64,000 bases of DNA from Euzebya sp051004735 (GTDB lineage Bacteria > Actinomycetota > Nitriliruptoria > Euzebyales > Euzebyaceae): NCBI GenBank assembly GCA_051004735.1, contig JBPCKA010000105.1, positions 31,657 through 95,656 of the forward strand, read 5' to 3'. This document shows positions 1 through 7,625 of this stretch, one piece after another. The notes under the pieces are model-generated. The model worked only from the letters and a program-made list of their open reading frames with translations. It made no database searches and was not told where the DNA came from. The position numbers and the translations under genes were made by a program. The first letter of the stretch is position 1; each line of letters begins with the position of its first letter.

Positions 1-1
1 G

Positions 2-61
2 GACGACGTGATGGTTGACGCGGACACACCGACCAACGACGCGCCGCTGCCCCGCCACTGA
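2..61 (+). CDS. C-terminal end of an upstream SUF-operon gene (partial)
   Basis: An open frame enters from the window edge and stops with TGA at 59-61, giving a 19-residue acidic, Pro-rich tail (DDVMVDADTPTNDAPLPRH). The gene lies 62 bases before sufC on the same strand. In actinobacterial SUF operons this position is held by SufD or a Rieske-type ferredoxin, but the tail itself has no motif that would tell which. The frame is inferred only from the stop and the spacing, so it could be spurious. Confidence 0.4.
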   Translation, partial: DDVMVDADTPTNDAPLPRH

Positions 62-123
62 GTACCAGACTTCGCCACTACACCCTCTCAACAGGACACC
101 CTTTCAACAGGAGAACGACAGAC

Positions 124-858
124 ATGACCGCACGCATCCAGATCGAAGATCTCAAGGTCGAGGTCGAGGGCAAGGAGATCATCACAGGCCTGGACCTGGT
201 CGTCGCCCAAGGCGAAACCCACGCCCTGATGGGTCCCAACGGCTCGGGCAAATCGACCCTCGCCTACGCGATTGCCGGCCACCCCGCCTATGACGTCACG
301 GGAGGAAGCATCCGCTTCGACGGGGAGGACGTGACCCAGATGGCCCCCGACGAGCGGGCCAAGGCCGGCATGTTCCTGGCCATGCAGTACCCCACGGAGA
401 TTCCCGGCGTGTCGATGACCAACTTCCTGCGGACCGCGGTCAACGCGACGCGGACCGAGGACCTGCCGATCCGTGAGTTCATGACGCAGTTGAGGGCCGG
501 AATGGCCGACCTGAAGATGGACGAGAAATTCCTGTCACGCAATGTCAACGAGGGTTTCAGCGGTGGAGAGAAGAAGCGTTTCGAAATCCTGCAGATGGCA
601 CTTCTGCAGCCTCGCCTGGCGGTGCTGGACGAGACCGACTCCGGGTTGGACGTCGACGCCCTGAAGGTAGTCAGCGAAGGCGTGAACCGGCTGCGCGGAC
701 CGGAGTTGGGGGTGCTCTTGATCACCCACTACACCCGCATCCTCAACTACATCAAACCCGATCATGTCCACGTCATGTCCGGCGGCAGAATCGTCAAGAC
801 CGGCGGGGCGGATCTGGCCGAGACGCTGGAGGCCGAGGGCTACGAGCAGTTTGCCTAG
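124..858 (+). CDS. sufC: SufC, Fe-S cluster assembly ATPase
   Basis: Cytosolic ABC-type ATPase that powers the SufBCD scaffold for Fe-S cluster assembly. The 244-residue length is normal for SufC. Walker A GPNGSGKST is at residues 37-45, the ABC signature FSGGEKKR near 145 and the Walker B segment LAVLDETDSGLD near 165-176; the LDETDSGLD form is characteristic of SufC rather than of transporter ATPases. The ATG at 124 is preceded by AGGAG about 10 bases upstream. It is followed by sufS, sufU and a SufT-like gene in the same direction, so it belongs to an operon whose SufB/SufD part lies off the left edge. Confidence 0.96.
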   Translation: MTARIQIEDLKVEVEGKEIITGLDLVVAQGETHALMGPNGSGKSTLAYAIAGHPAYDVTGGSIRFDGEDVTQMAPDERAKAGMFLAMQYPTEIPGVSMTNFLRTAVNATRTEDLPIREFMTQLRAGMADLKMDEKFLSRNVNEGFSGGEKKRFEILQMALLQPRLAVLDETDSGLDVDALKVVSEGVNRLRGPELGVLLITHYTRILNYIKPDHVHVMSGGRIVKTGGADLAETLEAEGYEQFA

Positions 859-916
859 CGGCCCCACCCGGGGACTGGACAGCACACCTACAGTGGACCA
901 TCGAGAGGAGGCCGGC

Positions 917-2176
917 ATGAGCGCAGCGACCAGCACGCAGCAGGATTTCGACGCGCACCAGATCCGTGAGGACTTCCCCAATCTGTCCCGCGAGGTCCAC
1001 GGCCGGCCCTTGATCTATCTGGACTCGGCCGCCACCTCCCACAAACCGCAGGTCGTCATCGACGCGATGACCGAGATGTACTCCCAGCACACCGCCAACG
1101 TCCATCGTGGCGTTCACGCACTGGCGGAGGAGGCAACCGACCGGTTCGAGGATGCCCGCACCAGCATCGCCCGTTTCGTAGGAGCCGATCCTCGCGGCGT
1201 GGTGTTCACCAAGAACGCCACCGAAGCGTTCAACGTGATCGCCCACTCCTATGCCCGGCGGCGCCTGGGTGAGGGCGACATCCTGCTGTACACCCAGATG
1301 GAGCACCACGCGAACCTGGTCCCGTGGCAGTTGGCCCAGGCGGACGCCGGCTTTGAGTTGGCTGCGGTGGGGGTGACGCCGGAGGGTCTGTTGGATCTGG
1401 ACTCCTTCGCCGAGATCGTGGCGACCGGTCGTGTGAAGCTGTTGGCCGTGACAGCCATGTCCAACGTCGTCGGCACGATCAACCCGGTGGCTGAGATGGC
1501 AGCGGCGGTTCGCGAGGCCAACCCGGAGGCAGTCATCGTCGCCGATGGTGCCCAGAGCGTTCCGCACCTGCCCACCGACATGGCCGAGTTGGACGCGGAC
1601 TTCCTGTGTTTCAGCGGTCACAAGATGTGCGGACCCACAGGGGTGGGTGTCCTGGCGGCCAGACCAGAGATCCTTGATGCCATGCCCCCGTTCCTGGGCG
1701 GCGGCGAGATGATCCTGGATGTGCAGTTGTACGGGTCGACGTACAACCAGATCCCCTACCGCTTCGAGGCCGGTACCCCCATGATCGCCGAGGCCGTCGG
1801 TCTGGGTGCCGCAGTGCGTTACCTTGAGGGCATCGGCATGGACGTGGTGCGCGCGCACGAGATCGCGTTGCTGGAACAGGCCATCCCGGCTCTGAGCGAA
1901 CTTCGTGGAGTGACCGTCCACGGACCTCATGATCCCAAGGTTCGGGGTGCGGCGATCAGCTTCGCCGTTGACAATCTGCATCCTCACGACATAGGAACGG
2001 TGCTGGATCGCGAGGGCATCGCCGTGCGGGCCGGCCATCACTGTGCCAAGCCCCTGGTCCGCTCGTTGGGTTCGGCCGCGACCACCAGGGCATCGTTTTA
2101 TCTGTACAACACCACAGACGAGATTGAGCCCCTGTGCCAGGCGATCATGGCGGCACAACGGTTCTTCGATGTATGA
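917..2176 (+). CDS. sufS: SufS, cysteine desulfurase (group II)
   Basis: PLP enzyme that takes sulfur from cysteine and passes it as a persulfide to SufU. The start at 917 was chosen because GAGAGGAGG sits at 903-911; the frame is open further upstream to 764, but that part overlaps sufC. The 419-residue product has the PLP lysine in FSGHKMCGP (about K236) and the catalytic cysteine in RAGHHCAKP (about C376), the short-loop group II arrangement that needs a partner such as SufU. It starts 58 bases after sufC and is followed by sufU, which supports the assignment. Confidence 0.95.
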   Translation: MSAATSTQQDFDAHQIREDFPNLSREVHGRPLIYLDSAATSHKPQVVIDAMTEMYSQHTANVHRGVHALAEEATDRFEDARTSIARFVGADPRGVVFTKNATEAFNVIAHSYARRRLGEGDILLYTQMEHHANLVPWQLAQADAGFELAAVGVTPEGLLDLDSFAEIVATGRVKLLAVTAMSNVVGTINPVAEMAAAVREANPEAVIVADGAQSVPHLPTDMAELDADFLCFSGHKMCGPTGVGVLAARPEILDAMPPFLGGGEMILDVQLYGSTYNQIPYRFEAGTPMIAEAVGLGAAVRYLEGIGMDVVRAHEIALLEQAIPALSELRGVTVHGPHDPKVRGAAISFAVDNLHPHDIGTVLDREGIAVRAGHHCAKPLVRSLGSAATTRASFYLYNTTDEIEPLCQAIMAAQRFFDV

Positions 2177-2195
2177 GTCCGGTCAGGGAGGCCGC

Positions 2196-2225
2196 ATGAA
2201 CACGCTGAGGCAGGTGCTCCGATGA
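2196..2225 (+). CDS. Possible 9-codon leader peptide in front of sufU
   Basis: Between sufS and sufU lies ATG AAC ACG CTG AGG CAG GTG CTC CGA TGA (MNTLRQVLR). It has a good GGGAGG ribosome site at 2187-2192, and its stop overlaps the sufU start as CGATGA. SufU has no comparably good site immediately upstream except AGGCAGG inside this mini-ORF. It may serve translational coupling rather than make a functional peptide. It could also be chance. Confidence 0.35.
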   Translation: MNTLRQVLR

Positions 2226-2698
2226 GCTTGGAGGACCTGTACCAGGAAATCATCCTGGATCACTACAAGAAGCCCAGGAACCGGGCCGCCGAACTGGAAC
2301 CCCACGACGTCCACGTCCACCATTCCAACCCGCTGTGCGGCGACGAGATGGACCTTCGTCTTCGAGTCTCCGAGGACCCCGACGGTGCCGCGGTGGTCCA
2401 GACTGTTGTCTATGACGGCGACGGGTGTTCGATTTCAATGTCCAGTGCCTCGGCCATGACCGAGGTGGTCACCGGCAGGAGCCTGGATGACGTCCTTGAC
2501 CTGGCTGAAATCTTTCGGTTGATGATGCACGGTGAGGGGGTACGTCGTGAAGATGACCTACTGGACGGCGTCGCGTTTCAGGGTGTGGCCAAGTTTCCGG
2601 TCCGCGTCAAGTGCGCACTGCTCGGCTGGATGGCACTGAAGGACGCGATCCAAACCCACCGCGCCGGCGCCGCCGAACACAATGTGACCCATGATTGA
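2222..2698 (+). CDS. sufU: SufU, zinc-dependent sulfur-transfer partner of SufS
   Basis: IscU-like protein that in Gram-positive bacteria accepts the persulfide from SufS using a zinc site. The 158-residue protein begins MSLEDLYQEIILDHYKKPRN, a family hallmark. The expected ligands are C39 and D41 (NPLCGDE), C69 (DGDGCSIS) and C131 (VKCALLGW). The insertion between the second and third cysteine typical of SufU, as opposed to scaffold IscU, is present. The start overlaps the stop of a possible mini-ORF, and the 3' end runs very close to the following SufT-like gene. Confidence 0.94.
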   Translation: MSLEDLYQEIILDHYKKPRNRAAELEPHDVHVHHSNPLCGDEMDLRLRVSEDPDGAAVVQTVVYDGDGCSISMSSASAMTEVVTGRSLDDVLDLAEIFRLMMHGEGVRREDDLLDGVAFQGVAKFPVRVKCALLGWMALKDAIQTHRAGAAEHNVTHD

Positions 2699-2717
2699 AA
2701 CGAAGGACAGTGAGCAC

Positions 2718-3188
2718 ATGAGCGATGTAGTCGACAGCACAACCGCCCCTAGCGCGGGTGGTACCGACCCCGTCACCGGCTGGCCGACCGAGGAATCCGA
2801 CGAGGCCTTCGCCGCCAAGACGGGGGAGGGGGACACCGAATCGCCTTTCGCGGACGCACAGGTGGACGACAACGGCGTGGCGACAACGGCCGCCTGCTTC
2901 CAGGCCATGAAGGCGGTGATCGACCCCGAGATAGGCATCAACGTCGTCGATCTGGGATTGGTCTATGACATCACGATCAACCAGGGAACCGCCTATCTAC
3001 GCATGACCCTGACCTCGATGGGTTGTCCGCTGACCGAACTGCTGCACCAGCAGGCGACACTGGTCCTGGCGCGCCTGCCAGGCGTGAACGACGTCGATGT
3101 CGAGTTCGTGTTCAGCCCTCCGTGGAGCACCGACATGATCTCACCGGACGCTACGGAAGAACTGCGTGCCATGGGGTTCAACGTCTGA
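2718..3188 (+). CDS. SufT-like DUF59/MIP18 family protein
   Basis: MIP18/DUF59 domain protein of the kind that closes actinobacterial SUF operons and is thought to help Fe-S maturation or carry clusters. The first ~55 residues are acidic and low complexity. The conserved domain follows (AVIDPEIGINVVDLGLVYDI) with the conserved cysteine in TSMGCPLTE and the SPPWSTD motif. ATG 2718 is preferred because AAGGA lies 10 bases upstream; an in-frame ATG at 2691 overlaps the sufU end and would add nine residues. The symbol sufT is used for related proteins, but the long acidic N-terminus makes me leave it open. Confidence 0.88.
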   Translation: MSDVVDSTTAPSAGGTDPVTGWPTEESDEAFAAKTGEGDTESPFADAQVDDNGVATTAACFQAMKAVIDPEIGINVVDLGLVYDITINQGTAYLRMTLTSMGCPLTELLHQQATLVLARLPGVNDVDVEFVFSPPWSTDMISPDATEELRAMGFNV

Positions 3189-3210
3189 TCTGGCGGGAAC
3201 GCCTGTAGTC

Positions 3211-3615
3211 ATGAATTCGACCGCACGACCCAGTGACCATGCCGTCATCGCCCACGTCGCCGACGCCCCAGTAGCCGAGGCGGTGTTGGCCTCGTTGTCG
3301 CAGGAGGCCGGGGTGGACCTGGACTCGGTCAGCCACGGCTCGGGAGATGAGTTCGCCGCCGAACTGGAGGGTGGGGACGCTGATTCCGGGTCAGCCTCGC
3401 GCGTGGTCAAGTGGCTGCTGTCACTGGGTCAGGAACGCGAGGAACTGGTCCTACTGGGACAGGTCGTGCGGGAGGGTCGCCACGCCTTGGTCATCAACGA
3501 CGTGTCGGACCGGGAACGCCTGGACGCCATCGTGGCCGTGCTGGAACGTCACGATGCCCAGGACATCGTCTACTTCGGTCACTGGCAGACCGAGGACCTC
3601 AGCATCGGTCGTTGA
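3211..3615 (+). CDS. Hypothetical protein, 134 aa, stress-protein-like
   Basis: I do not recognise the family with confidence. The protein is soluble with no signal peptide or membrane segment. It alternates an N-terminal beta-type segment (HAVIAHVADAPVAEAVLASL), an acidic middle, and a C-terminal half ending in DIVYFGHWQTEDLSIGR. The ALVINDVSDRERLDAIVAVLERHDA stretch resembles small actinobacterial proteins with a ferredoxin-like or general-stress (YflT-like) fold, but this is a weak impression. The ATG at 3211 follows the SufT-like gene by 22 bases. The frame is open to 3166, but that start would lie inside the previous gene. Confidence 0.6.
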   Translation: MNSTARPSDHAVIAHVADAPVAEAVLASLSQEAGVDLDSVSHGSGDEFAAELEGGDADSGSASRVVKWLLSLGQEREELVLLGQVVREGRHALVINDVSDRERLDAIVAVLERHDAQDIVYFGHWQTEDLSIGR

Positions 3616-3665
3616 CGATGTGGCAAGGGCCGCGCAGCGGTCCGTAAGAACGGGACCTGCTCGGA

Positions 3666-3681
3666 CGTAGGTACTCCTACG
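3666..3681. promoter_or_regulatory. Inverted repeat upstream of the Kelch/anchor gene
   Basis: CGTAGG TACT CCTACG is a perfect 6-bp inverted repeat with a 4-base spacer, 45 bases before the GTG start at 3727. The 8-mer TACTCCTA and the block CGTAGG recur together at 23791-23806, in front of the Tad operon. It is a candidate operator, inferred from symmetry only. Confidence 0.35.
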
Positions 3682-3726
3682 CGCTGTTGCCTGACGGCGT
3701 GAGCCGCCTGCCCCTGGGAGGGCCCC

Positions 3727-6594
3727 GTGACCCGACGTCCGCTGCTGTTAGTCATTCTTTGTGTATCCGCCTTATTGGTACCACTGGTCGGCGCATCAGC
3801 CCAGGATGCCGGCGACCCAAGCCAGGTGGGGTCCTTCAGCGCCACCTTCGTGGAACCCGAGATCAACGGGACCGTCACCGAGGACAAGTGCATCCCCCGT
3901 GACGACGGCAGCGACACCGTGGTGTGCAAACCCGCTGCCGGCAGCATCGCCCTGCTGGCGGACAACCGGTTGCTGTACTGGAGCAACCTCGAGGCCACGG
4001 AGAACATCCAACAGTCCACGGTGTTGGAATTCGGCCGGGTCGCTGAGAATGACCAGAGCCGTGTTCTGACCATGTTGCAAGGTACGCCCAGTTGGATGAC
4101 CCCCTCGCCGTCGGACGGTGGCGTCAACGAGAACGAGGCGATGGCGCTGGCGCCAGACGGCAGCGGCATCGATGAGGACCACCCACGCAATGCCGAGGGG
4201 GCGATGTTCGGGGCGGACCACGTGTTCCTGGCCGACGGCGAGGTCTTGGTGGCAGGCGGAACCGACTACTACCAGGAGTTCGGCCAGGTCAACAACGCGT
4301 TCCCCGACTTCCCCTTGGCCGTATCGGCAGTCGAACTGGAGGGCATCAGCCAGTCACGCATCTTCGACCCCGGCAACAACACATTCCGGCCCTCCGGCGA
4401 CATGAACTTCGGTCGCTGGTATCCCACCGCCACGACCCTGGGCGACGGTCGGGTGCTGATGACCAGCGGTGTCCAGAAGCTGATCAAGCCGATCTATCCC
4501 GACCAGCCGCCCGAGGACTCTGGTCGAAATGTCGTGCAACAGGAAATCTATGACCCCGAGACCGGCCAGTGGGAGTTGTTGCCCGAGTCCGCTGACCGCA
4601 GCCTGCCGCTGTACCCGCGGATGCATCTGCTGCCCAACGGCCATGTGCTGTACAACACCTCGGGCCAGACCTGGAACCCGGCCGGCGAAGCATATGACCA
4701 GGCCCTGTGGAACATGGCCGCCACGTTCAACCCCACCGACAACACCTGGACGGACCAGGGTGTGCCGTTGATCGGATCGCAGTCGATGGGCTACCTGGGG
4801 TCAAACCCCTCGGTGATGTTGCCGCTGCAGGTGGATGAGAACGGCGAGTACAGCCACGTGGAGTTTCTGAATGCCGGCGGCGTCTTCGGACCGCCGCCTG
4901 GCAGTTACATCGCGACCAGCCAGAGCCGCATCATGACCGTGGACGTTGCTGGCGACGACGTTTCCTATGACGCCCGGCAGACCGATCCGCTGAACGTCAG
5001 CCGCTGGTACGGCGCAGGCACGCTGCTGCCCACCGGTGAGGTGCTGATCTCCTCGGGAGCCGACCGTGACGAGGTCATCAATCCCGGGTCGGAAGCCCCG
5101 CGTCTGATCCCCGAACTGTTTGACCCCGAGACTGAGACCTGGACTCAGATGGCCCCGCAGAACAACGGGCGGACCTACCACAACTCAGCCGTGCTGCTGC
5201 CCGATGGTCGGGTGCTGATCGGCGGTCACAACCCGATCCCGACCGGCTACACCGCGCACGGGCAGGTGCAGGCGCCCGGCAGTGCCCCCAATGACGGCAG
5301 GGACCCGACCTTTGAGTTCTTCAGCCCTCCCTACCTGTTTCGCGGTGACCGTCCGGGCATAACCAACGTGGTGGACGATTGGAGCTATGGCAGTCAGGTC
5401 CAGATCGATCTGGACATCCCCGCTACCGAGGTCGCCGACGTGATCTTGATGCGCCGCACGGCCATGACCCACATCATCGACGCGGACCAGCGCGGCGTCG
5501 TGCTGCCGATCACCTCCCGTGACGGCAATTCCATCACCGTGCAGGCTCCTCCGGATGGCAACGTCGCTCCGATGGGGCCCTACATGCTGTTCGTGAACCG
5601 CGACACCGCCGAGGGCAAGGTGCCAAGTGTTGCGGCCAGCATCGACATGGGCGCGGTCCAGGTCCAGGTGGAACGGTTCGGAGGCCCTGATCGGATCGAC
5701 ACGGCCGCCCGGGTCGCTGCCAGCACCTTTGCGCAGGCTGACACCGTTGTCCTGGCGCGCTCCGATGAGTACGCCGACGCCCTGGCCGGGGCTCCGTTGG
5801 CACATTCGCTGGATTCGCCCCTGCTGTTGACCCAGCCCGATCAGCTGTCCGGCCCTACGCAAGAAGCCCTGTCACGGCTGGGGACCAGTACCGTTGTCGT
5901 GCTTGGTGGTGAAGCAGCCATCAGCCCCGCAGTCACCGACGCACTGACCCAGCAGGGGATCAGCAGCGAAAGGATCGGCGGGTCGAACCGGTTTGGGACC
6001 GCTGCCGCAATCGCGGATCGCCTTGGTCCCTCCGCTCGGGTATTCATCACCGAGGGGGAGAACACCGATCCCAACAGAGGCTGGCCCGATGCGCTGGTCG
6101 CTGCCCCCTACGCCGCCTTCAACGATCAACCCATCCTGCTGGTCAATGCCACCCGCGTGCCGCCTGAGACCGCGGCGGCACTTGAGCGAAGTGGCGCTGC
6201 GGAAGCCCTGGTGGTGGGCGGTACCGCATCGGTGAGTGAGGGGGTCTCCAGCACGATCGGGCAATCCGTGACTGTGCGACGAATCGCTGGTGCAGACCGC
6301 TATGAGACCGCTGCCCTGGTTCAGACTGAAGCCCAACAGGAGGGGATGTCGGCCGCGACCATGTGGCTGGCAACGGGCTTGGACTGGCCGGATTCACTGG
6401 CCGCAGGTCCGGTCATCGCCTCGCGCGGTGACAGCCTGCTGCTGGTGGACGGCAATCAGCTGTCGGCCTCCCCGGCGACCCGTGCACGTCTGCAGGCCCT
6501 GGCCGGTCAGGTCAGCTCCCTGCGGCTGGTCGGTGGCGAAGCAGCCATCTCCCGGGCCGTCCGCGACGAAGCTCTGGCCATCCTCAGCGGCTGA
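3727..6594 (+). CDS. Secreted Kelch/galactose-oxidase-fold protein with cell-wall-binding repeats
   Basis: 955-residue surface protein. The GTG start has GGGAGGG 5 bases upstream. Residues 1-26 form a signal peptide (RRPLLLVILCVSALLVPLVGASA). Kelch-type beta-propeller repeats (DGRVLMTSG, DGEVLVAGG, DGRVLIGG) fill about 60-500, followed by the C-terminal DUF1929 sandwich of glyoxal/galactose oxidases to about 640. Three cell-wall-binding type 2 repeats (VERFGGPDRIDTAARV, RIGGSNRFGTA, RIAGADRYETAA) span about 647-955. The copper-site tyrosines and histidines (YPRMHLLPNG, RTYHNS, MTHIIDADQR) look present. The usual FCxGH motif, whose cysteine cross-links to tyrosine, reads FGADH here, so radical-oxidase activity is doubtful. 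Confidence 0.88.
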   Translation: MTRRPLLLVILCVSALLVPLVGASAQDAGDPSQVGSFSATFVEPEINGTVTEDKCIPRDDGSDTVVCKPAAGSIALLADNRLLYWSNLEATENIQQSTVLEFGRVAENDQSRVLTMLQGTPSWMTPSPSDGGVNENEAMALAPDGSGIDEDHPRNAEGAMFGADHVFLADGEVLVAGGTDYYQEFGQVNNAFPDFPLAVSAVELEGISQSRIFDPGNNTFRPSGDMNFGRWYPTATTLGDGRVLMTSGVQKLIKPIYPDQPPEDSGRNVVQQEIYDPETGQWELLPESADRSLPLYPRMHLLPNGHVLYNTSGQTWNPAGEAYDQALWNMAATFNPTDNTWTDQGVPLIGSQSMGYLGSNPSVMLPLQVDENGEYSHVEFLNAGGVFGPPPGSYIATSQSRIMTVDVAGDDVSYDARQTDPLNVSRWYGAGTLLPTGEVLISSGADRDEVINPGSEAPRLIPELFDPETETWTQMAPQNNGRTYHNSAVLLPDGRVLIGGHNPIPTGYTAHGQVQAPGSAPNDGRDPTFEFFSPPYLFRGDRPGITNVVDDWSYGSQVQIDLDIPATEVADVILMRRTAMTHIIDADQRGVVLPITSRDGNSITVQAPPDGNVAPMGPYMLFVNRDTAEGKVPSVAASIDMGAVQVQVERFGGPDRIDTAARVAASTFAQADTVVLARSDEYADALAGAPLAHSLDSPLLLTQPDQLSGPTQEALSRLGTSTVVVLGGEAAISPAVTDALTQQGISSERIGGSNRFGTAAAIADRLGPSARVFITEGENTDPNRGWPDALVAAPYAAFNDQPILLVNATRVPPETAAALERSGAAEALVVGGTASVSEGVSSTIGQSVTVRRIAGADRYETAALVQTEAQQEGMSAATMWLATGLDWPDSLAAGPVIASRGDSLLLVDGNQLSASPATRARLQALAGQVSSLRLVGGEAAISRAVRDEALAILSG

Positions 6595-6606
6595 CGTCAC
6601 CAAGCC

Positions 6607-6654
6607 AGCGGTCCGGGTCGTCGTGTGCAGGCACACCCTTCGGCCCGGGCCGCT
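6607..6654 (+). terminator. Nested hairpins between the Kelch gene and the kinase gene
   Basis: An outer stem pairs AGCGGTCCGGG (6607-6617) with CCCGGGCCGCT (6644-6654), one G-T pair. A second perfect repeat, GTGTGC AG GCACAC, sits inside its loop at 6623-6636. It lies 12 bases after the Kelch stop codon and just before the next promoter. There is no long T-tract, so termination by this structure is an inference. Confidence 0.45.
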
Positions 6655-6659
6655 ACCTT
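6654..6659 (+). promoter_or_regulatory. -10 hexamer TACCTT of the phosphotransferase-like gene
   Basis: TACCTT ends 8 bases before the ATG at 6668, with no ribosome-binding sequence between them. This fits a leaderless transcript. No convincing -35 is seen. Confidence 0.4.
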
Positions 6660-6667
6660 CTTGGCCC

Positions 6668-7567
6668 ATGTCGAACAGCCAGCCGGGTATCCCCGCGGAC
6701 GTCGTGATCGATCTGGACCTGGTCGGTCGTCTGTTGACGTCACAGCATCCGGATCTGGCGGGACGTACTCGGCGGGTGATGGCGACCGGGTGGGACCACG
6801 TCATGGTCGTGCTCGGCGACGATCTGGTCGCGCGCCTTCCTCGGCGTGAACTCGGTGCGGGGATGATCCAAGGAGAGCAACGGTTCCTGAGGCAGGTCGG
6901 CCCCGAGTTGGCCCTGCCGGTCCCGGTGCCCCTGCGCCTGGGCGTGCCCGGCGCGGGATACCCCTATCACTGGTCCGTCGTGCCATGGCTGGAAGGTGAT
7001 CCTGCCGGGGACGAGACAGACATGGATCAGGCCGCGGCCGCCCAAGATCTGGGACGCTTTCTGGCCACCCTGCACCGCCCGGCTGCAGCGGACGCGCCGC
7101 ACAACCCCTACCGGGGCGTGCCACTTCACACCAAGACTGCCGACGTTGAGCGGCGCCTGACCCAACTGGGACCCGACATCGAAGCTGCGACGTTGGAACG
7201 AGTCTTCTCCATGGCTGTCGACGCATCGCCGTGGCCGGGACCGCCGCTGTGGGTGCATGGCGATCTTCACCCGCGCAATGTCCTGATCGCTCGGCGGCGA
7301 ATCTCGGCGGTGTTGGACTTCAGTGACGTGCATGGTGGTGACCCTGCGATTGACGCGATCATTGCCTGGATGTTATTGCCGACCCAGCAGCATCGCGCCT
7401 TCAGGCATGCCGCCCCCAGCATGGACGACACCACGTGGACCAGGGGCAAGGGCTGGGCCGTGCACCTTGGGCTGACTGTGCTGCTGCACGGTCAGGACAG
7501 TGGTGATCACGCATTCACCATGATCGGTCGCCGGGCCCTGTGCGCCCTGATGGAAAGTGCCCGGTGA
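6668..7567 (+). CDS. Aminoglycoside-phosphotransferase-family kinase (APH/ChoK fold)
   Basis: 299-residue kinase-like protein. The catalytic loop HGDLHPRNVLI lies at about 197 and the metal-binding DFG-equivalent in VLDFSDVHGGDPAID at about 216-230; both are hallmarks of the APH family. The N-terminal lobe contains DLVARLPRRELGAG, with ARLPRR as the nucleotide-binding strand. The substrate cannot be predicted, since this family phosphorylates antibiotics, sugars or other small alcohols, and nothing nearby suggests resistance. The start at ATG 6668 leaves no room for a ribosome site after the TACCTT hexamer, so it is probably leaderless. An open frame upstream to 6290 overlaps the previous gene and is ignored. 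Confidence 0.85.
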   Translation: MSNSQPGIPADVVIDLDLVGRLLTSQHPDLAGRTRRVMATGWDHVMVVLGDDLVARLPRRELGAGMIQGEQRFLRQVGPELALPVPVPLRLGVPGAGYPYHWSVVPWLEGDPAGDETDMDQAAAAQDLGRFLATLHRPAAADAPHNPYRGVPLHTKTADVERRLTQLGPDIEAATLERVFSMAVDASPWPGPPLWVHGDLHPRNVLIARRRISAVLDFSDVHGGDPAIDAIIAWMLLPTQQHRAFRHAAPSMDDTTWTRGKGWAVHLGLTVLLHGQDSGDHAFTMIGRRALCALMESAR

Positions 7568-7625
7568 ACTGCCTTTGCACTGTTTCCAAGGAAGCATCCG
7601 CACGATTGCCCGGTTAGCTAGACCA

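Noticed and set aside
764..916. N-terminal extension of sufS to 764
   Set aside because: It lies inside the sufC reading frame, while a strong GAGAGGAGG site fits the ATG at 917.
794..2158. 454-codon open frame on the minus strand opposite sufS
   Set aside because: It is an antisense shadow of a well-supported gene in high-GC DNA, with His/Gln-rich low-information translation and no ribosome site.
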